64,000 nt of DNA from Hymenobacter volaticus. Its GTDB lineage: Bacteria > Bacteroidota > Bacteroidia > Cytophagales > Hymenobacteraceae. Both the position numbers and the translations under genes were made by a program. Below, piece by piece: positions 1 to 9,478 of the stretch. The DNA lies in contig NZ_CP095061.1 of assembly GCF_022921055.1 (NCBI RefSeq), positions 402,001 to 466,000 of the forward strand, given 5' to 3'. The notes under the pieces were generated by a model that saw nothing but the letters and a program-made list of their open reading frames with translations, made no database searches and had not been told where the DNA came from. Each line of letters starts with the position of its first letter. The stretch's first letter is position 1.

Positions 1-269
1 TGAATGGTGGCTTGGTCGGCGGCGCGGGTTTGGACAGCAGAAAGTATCTTCACGGGTAGCTGGTCTGGTCTTGGAGTAGAAGTTGATTGCTAGCGAGTCG
101 CAGCTTTACTTTTAAGAAGTTAAAGCAAATCAATAAGGGCAGCCCATTCAGTTGAAATCTTTGCCGAAATGGGCTCCCTCTTTATCTGCCACTCAAAGCA
201 GTACGAAAGAGATGAGCTAAAAGTAAGGGTATCTTACTGGCCGTTTGGTATTCCTATTGTACTCGCACA
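1..269. other. Left edge, no complete gene
   Basis: No complete gene is visible before the lipoprotein gene at 270. A short open stretch on the plus strand, from position 3 to a TAG at 57-59, reads with a glycine-rich end (GGLVGGAGLD) and could be the C-terminal tail of a gene lying outside the window. That is too short to identify. The rest (60-269) is AT-richer than its surroundings and probably holds the promoter of the next gene; I see no clear TAnnTTTG box in it. Confidence 0.4.
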
Positions 270-1097
270 ATGCATAAGTACGCAATCAGCATACTGCTCG
301 TCGTGGCGTCCTGCACCGATAAGTCAGCGGAAACTACTGCTCGTGCCTCAACGGTTTTCCCTGCGCCGGTTGAAGCTTCGGCGCCAGATACAATTGTTGC
401 TGAACATACTATTAAGCCCCACGCCGTGGCATTAGCTGAAGTACCCGTTGCGCTACGCCTGCCTGGTAAGTTGTTGGAAGGGTGGCGCTGGCAAGATGCC
501 AATGGCGAAAATCTGCTGGTAATATTTCGGGCACTGGTTTCCTCTACACAGCAAGCAGCCGCTGCGTCATCTGCCGCCAGCGCGGAGCAGGACATGCAGG
601 ATTTTGAACGTTCGGCGCAGCTCAGGGCACGGCAATACGTGCGGCGCGAAGGCAAGTTCACGGAGCTGTGGCGCTTGCAAGATGCCATAGCCGCCTGTCC
701 GCTCGACATGACCCTGCGCCTGCAACCCGGGAGTACCGCTATTACCGACCTCGACCACGATGGCCGCAGCGAAACCACGCTTATGTATGCCTTGGCTTGC
801 CGGGGCGACATAAGTTCGGCAGCGCTGAAACTAATTATGCGGGCGGGACCAGCCAAATACGCCTTGCGCGGTTCCACGGTAGTGCAATACGACTCGGTGC
901 CCGCCACCCAGCGCCGCCCCACTACGCCGTGTTGCCTCGACAAGCTAAGTGCCGCCCAACGTGAGGAAGGCAATATCGACGGCTATTATCAGAATGAAGC
1001 TGATTTTCAGACCGCGCCGCCTGCTTTTCTGCAATTTGCGCGGCAGCACTGGCAGAAGTTCAGTGTTGAAACAACAGACGACCACGAAGATCTATAA
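270..1097 (+). CDS. Predicted lipoprotein of unknown function
   Basis: A 275-residue protein with a short N-terminal hydrophobic stretch ending in a lipobox (LLVVASC, Cys15), so it is probably lipid-anchored and exported. The body has an acidic calcium-like loop (TDLDHDGRSETT, around residue 160) followed by a segment YALACRGDISSAALKLIMRAG, which resembles a Bacteroidota family of surface proteins annotated in connection with polysaccharide biosynthesis; that link is from memory and weak. No catalytic motif is recognisable. It stands alone, with 146 bases before msrB and no sign of an operon. Confidence 0.75.
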   Translation: MHKYAISILLVVASCTDKSAETTARASTVFPAPVEASAPDTIVAEHTIKPHAVALAEVPVALRLPGKLLEGWRWQDANGENLLVIFRALVSSTQQAAAASSAASAEQDMQDFERSAQLRARQYVRREGKFTELWRLQDAIAACPLDMTLRLQPGSTAITDLDHDGRSETTLMYALACRGDISSAALKLIMRAGPAKYALRGSTVVQYDSVPATQRRPTTPCCLDKLSAAQREEGNIDGYYQNEADFQTAPPAFLQFARQHWQKFSVETTDDHEDL

Positions 1098-1243
1098 GGA
1101 AGAAAACAGGGCGTTGGTGCTGCTGTTATGTAGTAGGTGAACATCTTGGCTCTGCCGTGCGTTTTCATCTATACTGTTCAGCAACTCGACCATCTTCGAG
1201 TTTCACAAGTTTCCTTTAGAAACCAGACAACCCAACCTTTCCT

Positions 1244-1711
1244 ATGCAAACCTGGAACGACGTTATCCGCCTTGCCAACCACCCGCTGCCCTCACCGCGC
1301 CGCGTTGAAAAAACCGATGCCGAGTGGAAAGCCCAGCTCACCTCCGAGCAATACCATGTCACGCGGCAGCACGGCACCGAGCGCGCCTTCACGGGCGAGT
1401 ACTGCGAAGCCCACGAAGCCGGCCTCTACGCTTGCATCTGTTGCGGCACCCCGCTTTACGACTCGCGCACCAAATTCGAGTCGGGTACCGGCTGGCCGAG
1501 CTTCACGCAGCCAGTAGATGAAAGTGCAATTCGCTACAAGAAGGACACCAGCTATGGCATGGTCCGCGTAGAGGTACTCTGCAACGTCTGCGACGCTCAC
1601 CAAGGCCACGTCTTCCCCGATGGGCCAGCGCCTAGCGGATTACGTTTATGCATCAATTCGGCCAGTATCAAACTGGTGAGCGAGCCTAAAGAAGCTGCTA
1701 CGGCGAAATAG
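1244..1711 (+). CDS. msrB: Peptide-methionine (R)-S-oxide reductase MsrB
   Basis: A 155-residue MsrB, which reduces the R form of methionine sulfoxide in proteins using thioredoxin. All family signatures are present: the zinc-binding pairs C64/C67 (in YACICCG) and C113/C116 (CNVC), the GTGWPSF motif at 81-87, and the catalytic cysteine C136 in RLCINSAS (usually RYCxN). No signal peptide is present, so it is cytoplasmic. The ATG at 1244 gives a normal family length. No MsrA domain or neighbouring msrA is seen. Confidence 0.95.
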   Translation: MQTWNDVIRLANHPLPSPRRVEKTDAEWKAQLTSEQYHVTRQHGTERAFTGEYCEAHEAGLYACICCGTPLYDSRTKFESGTGWPSFTQPVDESAIRYKKDTSYGMVRVEVLCNVCDAHQGHVFPDGPAPSGLRLCINSASIKLVSEPKEAATAK

Positions 1712-1794
1712 GATAATTGCATTTTGCGCTCTACTTTAGAGGTCATTAAGTTGTCGGTGCAGACGCTTGATGACCTCTATTTTATTGGTGCATT

Positions 1795-3666
1795 ATGACC
1801 CGTGAAGAATTCCTGGCTCGGTTGAGTAGGTTGAGCCCGTTAGCTGAAGCGAATCCTGCATCTTATCGCCGTAAAGTATGGTTTTGGGCCTTGTTAGGCT
1901 ACGCATTCATCCTGCTGCTTTTGCTAGGTACTGTTGGGCTTATAGCCCTTACGCTAGCGCTTGGCTTCTTTACCCGGGCCTTTGGGCTCATCTGGAAAGT
2001 AGTAATTGTACTAGGCATATTTGCCTGGAAGGTGCTGCGCTCGTTATGGGTTGAATTTGAGCCGCCTCAAGGAGTACCCCTAACCTCTACTGAAGCGGCG
2101 CCGCTTTTAGCATTGTTGCAGCAACAAACGCGCGCACTAAAAGCGCCAAGGGTGCATCAAGTTCTGCTCACTTCCGACTTCAATGCCTCGGCTGTACAAG
2201 TGCCCCGGTTGGGCATATTTGGATGGCCTCGCAACTATGTAGTAGTAGGGTTGCCCCTACTCCAAGCCTTATCACCAAACCAAGCGGCAGCAGTTGTTGG
2301 GCACGAACTAGGGCATTTGCGTGGGGGCCACGGCCGTTTTGGTGCTTGGATTTACCGTGTTAGCCAAACCTGGAGCCAGTTAATTGGGCAGTTGGAAAGA
2401 CAAGCCGGTAGAACCATTTTTTCTCGCTTCACGGCGTGGTATGTTCCTCGCTTCAATGCCTGGTCGCACCCTGTGCGACGCACCGACGAGTTTGCTGCCG
2501 ATGCGGCGGCGGCGCAGCTAGTTAGTCCGCAAGCTATGGCAGAGGCGCTGTGCGCTACCGTTACACGTGATGCCGCCCTCGACAAATTGCATTGGGATAA
2601 ACTAACGGCTTCCTTGGCCGAGCAGCCAGCCCCGCCAGTTGATGCTATCAGTCGGTTGCTGCCGCTAGCCAAGGAAGGCCGTTTGCCTGTAACCGACGAG
2701 CAAAGTCAACTCACCGCCGCTTTTGAAGCCGATCCTGACTTGTTTAGTACACATCCAACCCTTGGTGAGCGGTTGAAAGCGTTAGGCCAAGCGCCTGCAG
2801 TACCGCCTCTGCCCGATACGTCGGCGGCCGAAGCATGGCTCGGCGACCATCTTCCCCGGCTAGCAGCTACTCTCGACGCTGAATGGGTAGCAGCCAATGC
2901 GTCACTGTGGCGGGAGCGCCACGAACTGCTTCAGCAGCAGCGGCAGCGGCTACAAGAATTAACAGCTCGTCAAGAAGCTTCTGAAACCCTCACTCCCGAC
3001 GAAACTTGGGAATTAGCCGACTTAACCGAAGACCACGTGGGTAATCGGGAAGCACTGCCGCTGTTCCAACAGTTGGTAGAAGACGCCAAGTGGGGAACTG
3101 CTGCTCGTTTTTCTGTCGGCCGCGTTCTTACCAACCTCGATGATGCTGCCGGTTTAGCAGTACTGGACGAAGTGATGGCGCAGGAGCCGAGCTACATGGG
3201 GCCTGGTCTTGCTATTCAGGAAGCGTATCATCAGCGCCTTGGCAACCGCGAAAAGGTTCGTCAGATAGGAGCAGTTCAGCTTCGTCATGCCGATGTGCTC
3301 GACGAAGCTGTAGAAGAACGAGGTCGTTTGCGCGCGACCGATCAAATGCTGCCACACGAATTATCGGAGCAACCTTTGCAAGATCTTTTGCGGGAAATAA
3401 CGACCCCTGAATACGGAATCAGACGAGCTTGGCTGCTGCGCAAACAAGTACAGCATTTTGCCCACAAGCCGATGTATGTGCTGCTCGTAACGCCACACCC
3501 CGACAAACGACTACGGAATCAGGATGCTATTGGGGCGTGGGTACGAGATTTAGCTGAAAAAATTACACTGCCAGGCGAGGGTTTTGTAGTTGCTACAGGT
3601 GGTGAATATGCCTGGTTGGAGCAGAAGGCAAAACAAACTGTGGGTGCCGCACTAATCGAAGCCTAA
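1795..3666 (+). CDS. M48 family membrane metallopeptidase
   Basis: A 623-residue protein with two strongly hydrophobic segments near the N terminus (about residues 29-60 and 65-82), then an M48-type zinc peptidase domain with the motif HELGH (H170, E171, H174) and a downstream DEFAAD segment carrying the likely third ligand Glu. The C-terminal half (about 370-623) is helical and charged, with no domain I recognise; it may form repeats. This resembles HtpX/Ste24-like quality-control peptidases of the membrane, with the active site probably cytoplasmic. It stands alone between msrB and the serine dehydratase gene. Confidence 0.88.
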   Translation: MTREEFLARLSRLSPLAEANPASYRRKVWFWALLGYAFILLLLLGTVGLIALTLALGFFTRAFGLIWKVVIVLGIFAWKVLRSLWVEFEPPQGVPLTSTEAAPLLALLQQQTRALKAPRVHQVLLTSDFNASAVQVPRLGIFGWPRNYVVVGLPLLQALSPNQAAAVVGHELGHLRGGHGRFGAWIYRVSQTWSQLIGQLERQAGRTIFSRFTAWYVPRFNAWSHPVRRTDEFAADAAAAQLVSPQAMAEALCATVTRDAALDKLHWDKLTASLAEQPAPPVDAISRLLPLAKEGRLPVTDEQSQLTAAFEADPDLFSTHPTLGERLKALGQAPAVPPLPDTSAAEAWLGDHLPRLAATLDAEWVAANASLWRERHELLQQQRQRLQELTARQEASETLTPDETWELADLTEDHVGNREALPLFQQLVEDAKWGTAARFSVGRVLTNLDDAAGLAVLDEVMAQEPSYMGPGLAIQEAYHQRLGNREKVRQIGAVQLRHADVLDEAVEERGRLRATDQMLPHELSEQPLQDLLREITTPEYGIRRAWLLRKQVQHFAHKPMYVLLVTPHPDKRLRNQDAIGAWVRDLAEKITLPGEGFVVATGGEYAWLEQKAKQTVGAALIEA

Positions 3667-3797
3667 GCTGCTTATAGGGTTTTGTGTAGGTTCGTGTACC
3701 AGAAGTAAACGGCTGCACTTTGCTGCTGCGTTTTTTGTTGGTCTCATACCAAGTTTCCACGTTTCCGTTACTGCTCAATTTCAAGCCCCATCCCGTC

Positions 3798-4700
3798 ATG
3801 TCTTTGCTCTTCACTGATTTCGCTTCCTGGCGTGCGCACTGTGCTGCTACCAACGAACCACTATACCAGCCGGTCCTAGCCTATGAAATCGAGCAGAAGG
3901 GCCGCACCGAAGAAGAGATATGGACGGGTTTGCAGCGGGCGTACGATGTGATGCGCGACGCCGTGCAAACCGGCCTCACGCAGGACATGACGTCCCGCTC
4001 GGGCATGATCAACAATGGTGCGAAGAAGATTGCCGCTTCGCCCGTAACGGTGTTATCGCCGGAGTTCAAGAACCTGATTATGCGGGCTTTTGGGGCCAAA
4101 GAAGTTAACTCGTGTATGGGCCGGGTGGTAGCGGCGCCTACGGCTGGTGCTTCCGGCATCCTGCCTGGTGTCCTCGTAACCCTTCAGGAACTGCATCAGC
4201 TATCCGACCGAACCATTCTGGAGGGGTTGCTGGTGGCGGCTGGCATTGCGCTTATCATCGAGCAGAATGCTTCGTTGGCCGGAGCGGTGGGTGGTTGCCA
4301 GGCTGAAACGGGTTCGGCGGCGGCTATGGGCAGCGGAGCCATTGTGTATTGCTTGGGTGGTTCCGTCAACCAGGCGTTTGCGGCGGTGGCCGTCACCATT
4401 CAGTGTATGCTTGGGTTGGTGTGCGACCCGGTGGCCGGACTAGTAGAAGTGCCTTGCGTGGTGCGCAACGCGTCGGCCGCGGCTATTGCCTTTTCGTCGG
4501 CACAGATTGCCATTGCCGGCATTGACCCTGTTATTCCCGTTGATCAGTGCGTAGCAGCCCTCGGCGAAGTAGGCCAGAGCATGGAAACGCGTTACAAGGA
4601 AACAGCTCTTGGCGGGTTGGCTAATACCACTCGTGGCCGCGAAATCGAGAAGATGGTCTTGGTACAAGACGTGCAGATTCTACCCGATGAAGAGCAATAG
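3798..4700 (+). CDS. sdaAA: L-serine ammonia-lyase, iron-sulfur-dependent, alpha subunit
   Basis: A 300-residue alpha chain of the [4Fe-4S] L-serine dehydratase, which converts L-serine to pyruvate and ammonia. It shows the conserved SCMGRVVAAPTAGASGILPG core, the CQAETGSAAAM segment and CDPVAGLVEVPC, supplying the cysteines expected for the cluster. The start MSLLFTD at 3798 is chosen because the open frame upstream does not align with the family. The beta subunit normally encoded next to it, or fused at the N terminus as in E. coli SdaA, is absent from this window, so it must lie elsewhere if the enzyme works as a two-chain type. Confidence 0.92.
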   Translation: MSLLFTDFASWRAHCAATNEPLYQPVLAYEIEQKGRTEEEIWTGLQRAYDVMRDAVQTGLTQDMTSRSGMINNGAKKIAASPVTVLSPEFKNLIMRAFGAKEVNSCMGRVVAAPTAGASGILPGVLVTLQELHQLSDRTILEGLLVAAGIALIIEQNASLAGAVGGCQAETGSAAAMGSGAIVYCLGGSVNQAFAAVAVTIQCMLGLVCDPVAGLVEVPCVVRNASAAAIAFSSAQIAIAGIDPVIPVDQCVAALGEVGQSMETRYKETALGGLANTTRGREIEKMVLVQDVQILPDEEQ

Positions 4701-4728
4701 TCTGCAATGGTGTCTAAGGCAGGCTGCG

Positions 4729-5777
4729 TTAAACCGTCTTTACTTCTGGAGCCATCGTTAGCTTGCCCAAGAAATCGAGGGCTGTGGCATAGCGGCCACG
4801 CAACTCGCGGTACTGCTTCCAGGCTTCGTCACGTGCTGGGTGCATTGCCAAGCCGGCCTTTTGCAAATCCTGGTAAGCCTTGTCGAAGTCGGCGCGACCG
4901 GGGTCTTCTATGGGGTCATTATCCGGGAGAATTTTAGAGGGCTCGGCTTTCAAATCCTCTTCGAAAAAGCGGTATACCCGATTAACTGCCAAACAGCCCG
5001 CCTTAAAGGTTATTTCAACTTGCGGGTCGCGTTTGTCATCAACGGCGCTGAATATCAAAGCTGCCGTGTCAAGAATTAGCTCCGCTGCTGTCACCCAAGA
5101 ACGGCCCGGCTGCGGCGAGCGAAAAAACGACAGGATAGGCAGTGACGTGTGGCTCTCTTCAATTTCAACAAACCATTCTTCCCATAGCTCCCATTGGCTG
5201 GCATCATCGTGGAGAGAGCCGCTACGGTTAAGCCATTGCAACAACGCACAGGCCGAAGGGGGAGTGCCGGCGCGCAGTTCAAGGCGCGAAACCACAATTT
5301 CGCGCCGCGAGAAAGCCTGGTAGATGGTGGGCAGATACGAGATGAGCAGCGTCATTAGCAGCAACCCATCGTGGCCTCGGCAAAAGTGAACCCCGTAATA
5401 ATGGGGCCGCGTGTTTTGTGGGTGCCTAGGGTGAGCAAGGAACTGCCGCTGAGCTGGTAGCATTCCAGCCAAGAACCTTCATACAGGCCCCAATAAATCA
5501 GTGTGAAGCCTGCCGCAATAGCTGCTAGCCATACAATAGGTAGTGCTACCAACGCTACGGGAGCGTAGTGGGCCTGCACTCGGTCGCGCAGCCCGTAAGT
5601 GGAACGCATGGAAGCCGCCCAGTTGAAAATGACACGCAAGCTCTGGAATACATAGCCGTTCAACTTGACTACCTCGTTGCGGGGCAATACAAACGAACGA
5701 ATTGCTGCAGATAAAGTAATAAGAATTAGGATGATGCCAGCAGCAAAAGCCAGGATACGCGGCACGAGTTCGAGCAT
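4729..5777 (-). pseudogene. Two-TM ion-channel-like membrane protein, frameshifted
   Basis: Two overlapping minus-strand frames (5777 to 5355, then to 4729) join into one 349-residue protein if one G is restored in the GGG run at about 5365-5367 (junction ATMG|LLLMTLL). The N-terminal part has two membrane segments around a pore-like loop; the join region followed by SYLPTIYQAFSRRE is the typical second TM and post-TM segment of bacterial two-TM potassium-channel-like proteins. The selectivity filter is atypical: TLGTHKT where G[YF]GD is expected, so potassium selectivity is doubtful. The C-terminal 200 residues are soluble and unrecognised. The start MLELVPRI at 5777 is preferred because the longer frame runs through the terminator at 5787-5816. 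Confidence 0.65.
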
Positions 5778-5786
5778 ATACAAAAT

Positions 5787-5816
5787 AAAAAGGCAGCTAC
5801 TTGGAGCTGCCTTTTT
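5787..5816 (-). terminator. Intrinsic terminator of lutB
   Basis: A perfect 12-bp stem (AAAAAGGCAGCT / AGCTGCCTTTTT) with a 6-base loop. Read on the minus strand it ends in a T run, directly after the lutB stop at 5862, and it lies before the start of the next minus-strand gene. Confidence 0.85.
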
Positions 5817-5861
5817 ACTCTGAATCAACTTAATAAGTTGGATCGGCCGAACGTTGGAGAG

Positions 5862-7241
5862 CTACTTCCGCGCTTTCCAAAGCTGCTTGAACGATTTCGG
5901 CGCTACTTCCAGCGCATCGCGGCGCTTGCTCCAGCCTACTTGGCTGAGCAACCGCAGCAACACCCAGTTTTTGGCGCGAGCGGGCAACAGGTCGAGCAGG
6001 CGGCGGTTTTTCATAGCGACCAGCCACAACCGAATGGCCGTGCGCTCTTCTTTGTCGGTGATGCCTTCCCGGACGGTTTGCTGGCGGTTCTGGAGCAGCA
6101 GATTGTGAATCGGAATTTTCACCGGGCACACCGAGGTGCAGGCACCGCAGAGCGACGAAGCGTAGCTAAGGTGTTTGTTTTCGGCCATGCCCGCCAAGTG
6201 GGGCGAAATAACCGAGCCAATCGGACCGGAATACGTGGTTTCGTAAGTGTGGCCGCCGATGTTCTTGTACACGGGGCAGATGTTGAGGCAAGCGCCGCAA
6301 CGAATACAATTCAACGCCTCGCGTTGCGCCGGTTGCGCCAGCAGGTTAGTGCGGCCGTTGTCGAGCAGCACCACAATCATTTCGTCAGGGCCGTCTTTTT
6401 CCAGGGGTTGGCGCGGACCGGTGTAGATGGTATTGTACACTGTCACTTGCTGGCCGGTGCCGCTGGTGCTCAGCAGCGGCCAAAACAACGCCAGATCATC
6501 GAGCTTCGGAATTACTTTCTCGATGCCCACAATAGCAATGTGCGTGCGCGGAAAAGTAGCCGACAAACGAGCGTTGCCTTCGTTTTCAGTCACGGCTACG
6601 GCGCCAGTATCCGCAATCAGAAAGTTACCGCCCGTGATTCCCACCTCGGCCGAGGTGTACTTGCTGCGCAACAGGTGGCGCGCGGTTAACACCAGCTTTT
6701 GCGCATCGTCGGTGTACTCGATACCAAGGTGCTTGACGAAAATGTTGGCAATGTCTAGCTTGCTCAAGTGCATAGCGGGCGTCACGATGTGGTAGGGCCG
6801 CTCCCCGTTCAACTGCACAATGAACTCGCCCAGGTCCGTTTCCACCGACTCAATGCCGTTTTTCTCCAGGAAGTGGTTGAGGTGGATTTCCTCGGTAGTC
6901 ATGCTCTTGGCCTTCACCACCGTTTTAGCCTTGCGCCGGGCCATGATCTTCCCAATTTCGCGCAGGGCCTCGTTGGCATCTTGAGCCCAGATTACCTTGC
7001 CGCCCCGCGCCGTAAAATTACGCTCGAACTCCAGTAGGTATTCATGCAGGTTGTTGATAACCTTCGACTTCAAATACGAAGCCCGTTCCCGCGCCAGCTC
7101 GTGGTCTTGGTAGAAAGCGAGGCCAGTGCTTACCGCTGCGTTGTACTTGCCAATATTGAAACGGATTTTACGACGGTGCTCTAAGTCAAACGCCTTTTTT
7201 TCGCTGTCGAGTTGAAACTGGCTGGATTTCGTGGCTATCAT
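5862..7241 (-). CDS. lutB: LutB/LldF-like iron-sulfur L-lactate oxidation protein
   Basis: A 459-residue protein with an N-terminal LUD domain (about 60-290) and a C-terminal ferredoxin-like domain holding two cluster motifs, CIRCGACLNICP and CGACTSVCP. This is the architecture of LutB, a subunit of the LutABC complex that oxidises L-lactate to pyruvate in the cytoplasm. The start MIATKSSQ at 7241 is chosen because the longer frame overlaps the divergent gene at 7288. The partner genes lutA and lutC are not next to it; in many Bacteroidota they are separate. A strong terminator follows. Confidence 0.9.
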   Translation of the reverse strand: MIATKSSQFQLDSEKKAFDLEHRRKIRFNIGKYNAAVSTGLAFYQDHELARERASYLKSKVINNLHEYLLEFERNFTARGGKVIWAQDANEALREIGKIMARRKAKTVVKAKSMTTEEIHLNHFLEKNGIESVETDLGEFIVQLNGERPYHIVTPAMHLSKLDIANIFVKHLGIEYTDDAQKLVLTARHLLRSKYTSAEVGITGGNFLIADTGAVAVTENEGNARLSATFPRTHIAIVGIEKVIPKLDDLALFWPLLSTSGTGQQVTVYNTIYTGPRQPLEKDGPDEMIVVLLDNGRTNLLAQPAQREALNCIRCGACLNICPVYKNIGGHTYETTYSGPIGSVISPHLAGMAENKHLSYASSLCGACTSVCPVKIPIHNLLLQNRQQTVREGITDKEERTAIRLWLVAMKNRRLLDLLPARAKNWVLLRLLSQVGWSKRRDALEVAPKSFKQLWKARK

Positions 7242-7287
7242 GGCAATGCACTGAATTACTAATCTAATATACTTACTCTCGTTCGAT

Positions 7288-7674
7288 ATGGCGTATACCT
7301 GCATTCCGGAGTCGTTGCCGCCCGAAGGCTTTATCGTCCCGGTAGACGCAATTACCAGTTCCTTTCGGGTGTTCGGGCTATTGCCGGGCTACTCCAAAAA
7401 CGACCTTGGCAGTCGTCTGGTGCTTTACCCAGCAGAATGGACTATAAAGATACTGAGCGAGCAGCACTATGCCTATTCTGCTATCCTGCAAGTCGATTTT
7501 GTTGCTGAAAGTTTTTGGCGCCGCGAGCAAGTATTGCTGACTGTGGCAGAAGCTAGCACCTGCTACTACACAAAACCCTCGTCCGCAGCCGTCACCCGAG
7601 ACTTGCTTGGGTTCTGCCACAAACGAGGGTTATTGTTGACGCCTGCTGCTCAGCAGCGGATACTCGTCAGCTAA
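7288..7674 (+). CDS. Hypothetical protein
   Basis: A 128-residue soluble protein, divergent from lutB with a 46-base spacer and convergent with the M28 peptidase gene, whose stop is 3 bases away. It has alternating strand-like segments (VLLTVAEASTCYYTK, AYSAILQVDFVAESFW) and no signal peptide or motif I recognise. The codon use resembles its neighbours, so it is probably a real gene; its function is unknown. Confidence 0.6.
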   Translation: MAYTCIPESLPPEGFIVPVDAITSSFRVFGLLPGYSKNDLGSRLVLYPAEWTIKILSEQHYAYSAILQVDFVAESFWRREQVLLTVAEASTCYYTKPSSAAVTRDLLGFCHKRGLLLTPAAQQRILVS

Positions 7675-7677
7675 ACT

Positions 7678-9369
7678 CTATTTCTTGTTGGAGTCTACTA
7701 CAATCCGGGAGTCGCGGTTGGCTACTTCCCAAGCGGCGTAAAACACCAACTGCGCGCGCTTCTCCATTTTCGGAAACTCTATTTTCTCTACTTCGTCTCC
7801 AGGGCCGTGGTAGTCGTCGTGGACGCCGTTAAAGAAGAAAGCTACCGGGATTTTATGCTTGGCGAAGTTGTAGTGGTCGGAGCGGTAGTAGAAGCGGTTC
7901 GGGTCTTCGGGGTCGTTGAAGCGGAAGTCCAGATCCATCTTCGTGTACTGCGCATTGGCATTGAGCACGATTTCGTGTAGTTCCGAAGAAAGCTTGTCGG
8001 AGCCGATAACGTAGACGTAGTCGCCTTTGCCTTCGTGGTCTTTGTCGGTGCGGCCCACCATATCGGTGTTCAGGTCAGCTACGGTGGCAGTCAGCGGGAA
8101 GATGGGGTGGTCGGTGTAGTACTCAGAGCCAAGCAAGCCCTTCTCTTCGCCTGTAACGGCCAAGAACAGCAGACTCCGGCGTGGGCCGTGTCCTTCAGCC
8201 TTGGCTTTCGTGAAAGCCTGCGCCATTTCCAGCACCGTTACCGTACCCGAGCCGTCGTCGTCGGCGCCGTTGTTTACCTCGCCGTTTATTACGCCAATGT
8301 GGTCGTAGTGCGCCGACAGGATAACTACTTCGTCTTTTTTGTCGGTGCCTTCGAGGTAGCCCATCACGTTTTCAGTGGTGAAATCCTCCACTTTCTTGGG
8401 CGCTTTCACAACGATTTTCGCAGGCTTGAATGAGCCTGCAACTGGCTTGCCGGCTTGGCCTACGCTGGTCATGTACTTGGTTACGGCAGCCGCATTCGAG
8501 CCGAGCAGTTTGTAACCTACCTCCGGTGATACGAAAAAAGCCGACCGCCGAGTGCCCGGCTTGGCATCCTTAAACGAAATGCTCGGCCGATTTACGTACT
8601 GCGACACACGGCCTAACGATTTGCTGAAGTTGCTGTTGGGGTTGAAGTCCACGAAGAACACCGAACGAGCACCTTTTTCGGCGGCCAGCGCAGCTTTGGC
8701 CCGGTAGTCAGTGCCCCACTTGCTGTTGGCGCCGTCTTTGCCGAGCAGCGGCTTGCCATCGGCCGACTTTGGCTCGTCGAGCAAGATCAGCAAGTCTTTG
8801 CCTTGTACGTCTTTGCCAGCATAGTCGGAGTAACCCTCCTGCTCGATGCCGTAACCCATAAATAACGGCTGCACAGTGGTTTCTTGCTGAAAAGGCGAGG
8901 CGCCTACAGCGTAGAAATCAACTAGCCACTTATAGGTCTGACCGGCCACTTTCAGGGTGCCGCCTTCGGCCCAGGTGCTACGCTCCATCGTGAAGTGCTG
9001 CACATACGGGTTGTCGGAACCCTGCACGGGGCCCGTTAAACCTAATTCTTTGAACTGTTGGGCTAGATAGTCAGCAGCCATTTTCTGGCCTTTCTCACCG
9101 GTTTCACGGCCTTCGTAGGCGTCGGAGGCCAGCACAGAGAGGTGCTTGCGCAAATCTTCCTGCGTGATGGTTTGCCCATATTGGCCAGCCAAATCTATTT
9201 GGGCGGCGGGTTGAGCAGCGGGAGTTGGTTCAACTGCTGGCGCGACCGTCGCCTCGGTTTTGGCTCCGCGCTTTTTCTTGATTTTGATTTTCTCTGGCGC
9301 CTGCTGAGCTACGGCCGAAGCCGAAAGCCCCGCCACCAGCAGCCAGGTCAAGAGAGATGATTTATGCAT
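7678..9369 (-). CDS. Exported M28 family zinc aminopeptidase
   Basis: A 563-residue secreted peptidase. It has a signal peptide (residues 1-21, cleavage after AVAQ), a short charged linker, a PA-like insert (about 150-310), and a C-terminal M28 domain. Metal and catalytic residues are visible: H354/D356 in SAHYDHIG, D370 in NNGADDDGSG, Glu in TGEEKGLLGS at about 398-399, the Asp in NTDMVGR, and a final His in GVHDDYHGPGD. It likely trims peptides in the periplasm or outside the cell. ispF lies upstream on the same strand, 109 bases away, but there is no functional link. Confidence 0.92.
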   Translation of the reverse strand: MHKSSLLTWLLVAGLSASAVAQQAPEKIKIKKKRGAKTEATVAPAVEPTPAAQPAAQIDLAGQYGQTITQEDLRKHLSVLASDAYEGRETGEKGQKMAADYLAQQFKELGLTGPVQGSDNPYVQHFTMERSTWAEGGTLKVAGQTYKWLVDFYAVGASPFQQETTVQPLFMGYGIEQEGYSDYAGKDVQGKDLLILLDEPKSADGKPLLGKDGANSKWGTDYRAKAALAAEKGARSVFFVDFNPNSNFSKSLGRVSQYVNRPSISFKDAKPGTRRSAFFVSPEVGYKLLGSNAAAVTKYMTSVGQAGKPVAGSFKPAKIVVKAPKKVEDFTTENVMGYLEGTDKKDEVVILSAHYDHIGVINGEVNNGADDDGSGTVTVLEMAQAFTKAKAEGHGPRRSLLFLAVTGEEKGLLGSEYYTDHPIFPLTATVADLNTDMVGRTDKDHEGKGDYVYVIGSDKLSSELHEIVLNANAQYTKMDLDFRFNDPEDPNRFYYRSDHYNFAKHKIPVAFFFNGVHDDYHGPGDEVEKIEFPKMEKRAQLVFYAAWEVANRDSRIVVDSNKK

Positions 9370-9478
9370 GTGTATGTGGAAAGTTGGGCACTTGTAAGGG
9401 TGTGAAACTTCGAGTTGACGGTTCGGGCAAGTAACCCGGCAGAGAGAATCGTTGGTTCACAATCTCACAAGTTCACCA

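Noticed and set aside
3..59. Glycine-rich gene tail resembling the end of a TIM-barrel enzyme such as triosephosphate isomerase
   Set aside because: Only 18 codons are visible; the similarity to GGLVGGASL is suggestive but cannot support a call.
4100..4660. Possible beta subunit of serine dehydratase near sdaAA
   Set aside because: All neighbouring frames were read as shadows or unrelated genes; no beta-subunit motif was found in the window.
5355..5380. Programmed -1 ribosomal frameshift in the channel-like gene
   Set aside because: No slippery heptamer of the X-XXY-YYZ kind occurs at the junction, and the lesion is of the same type (one base missing in a G/C run) as ten others in the window.
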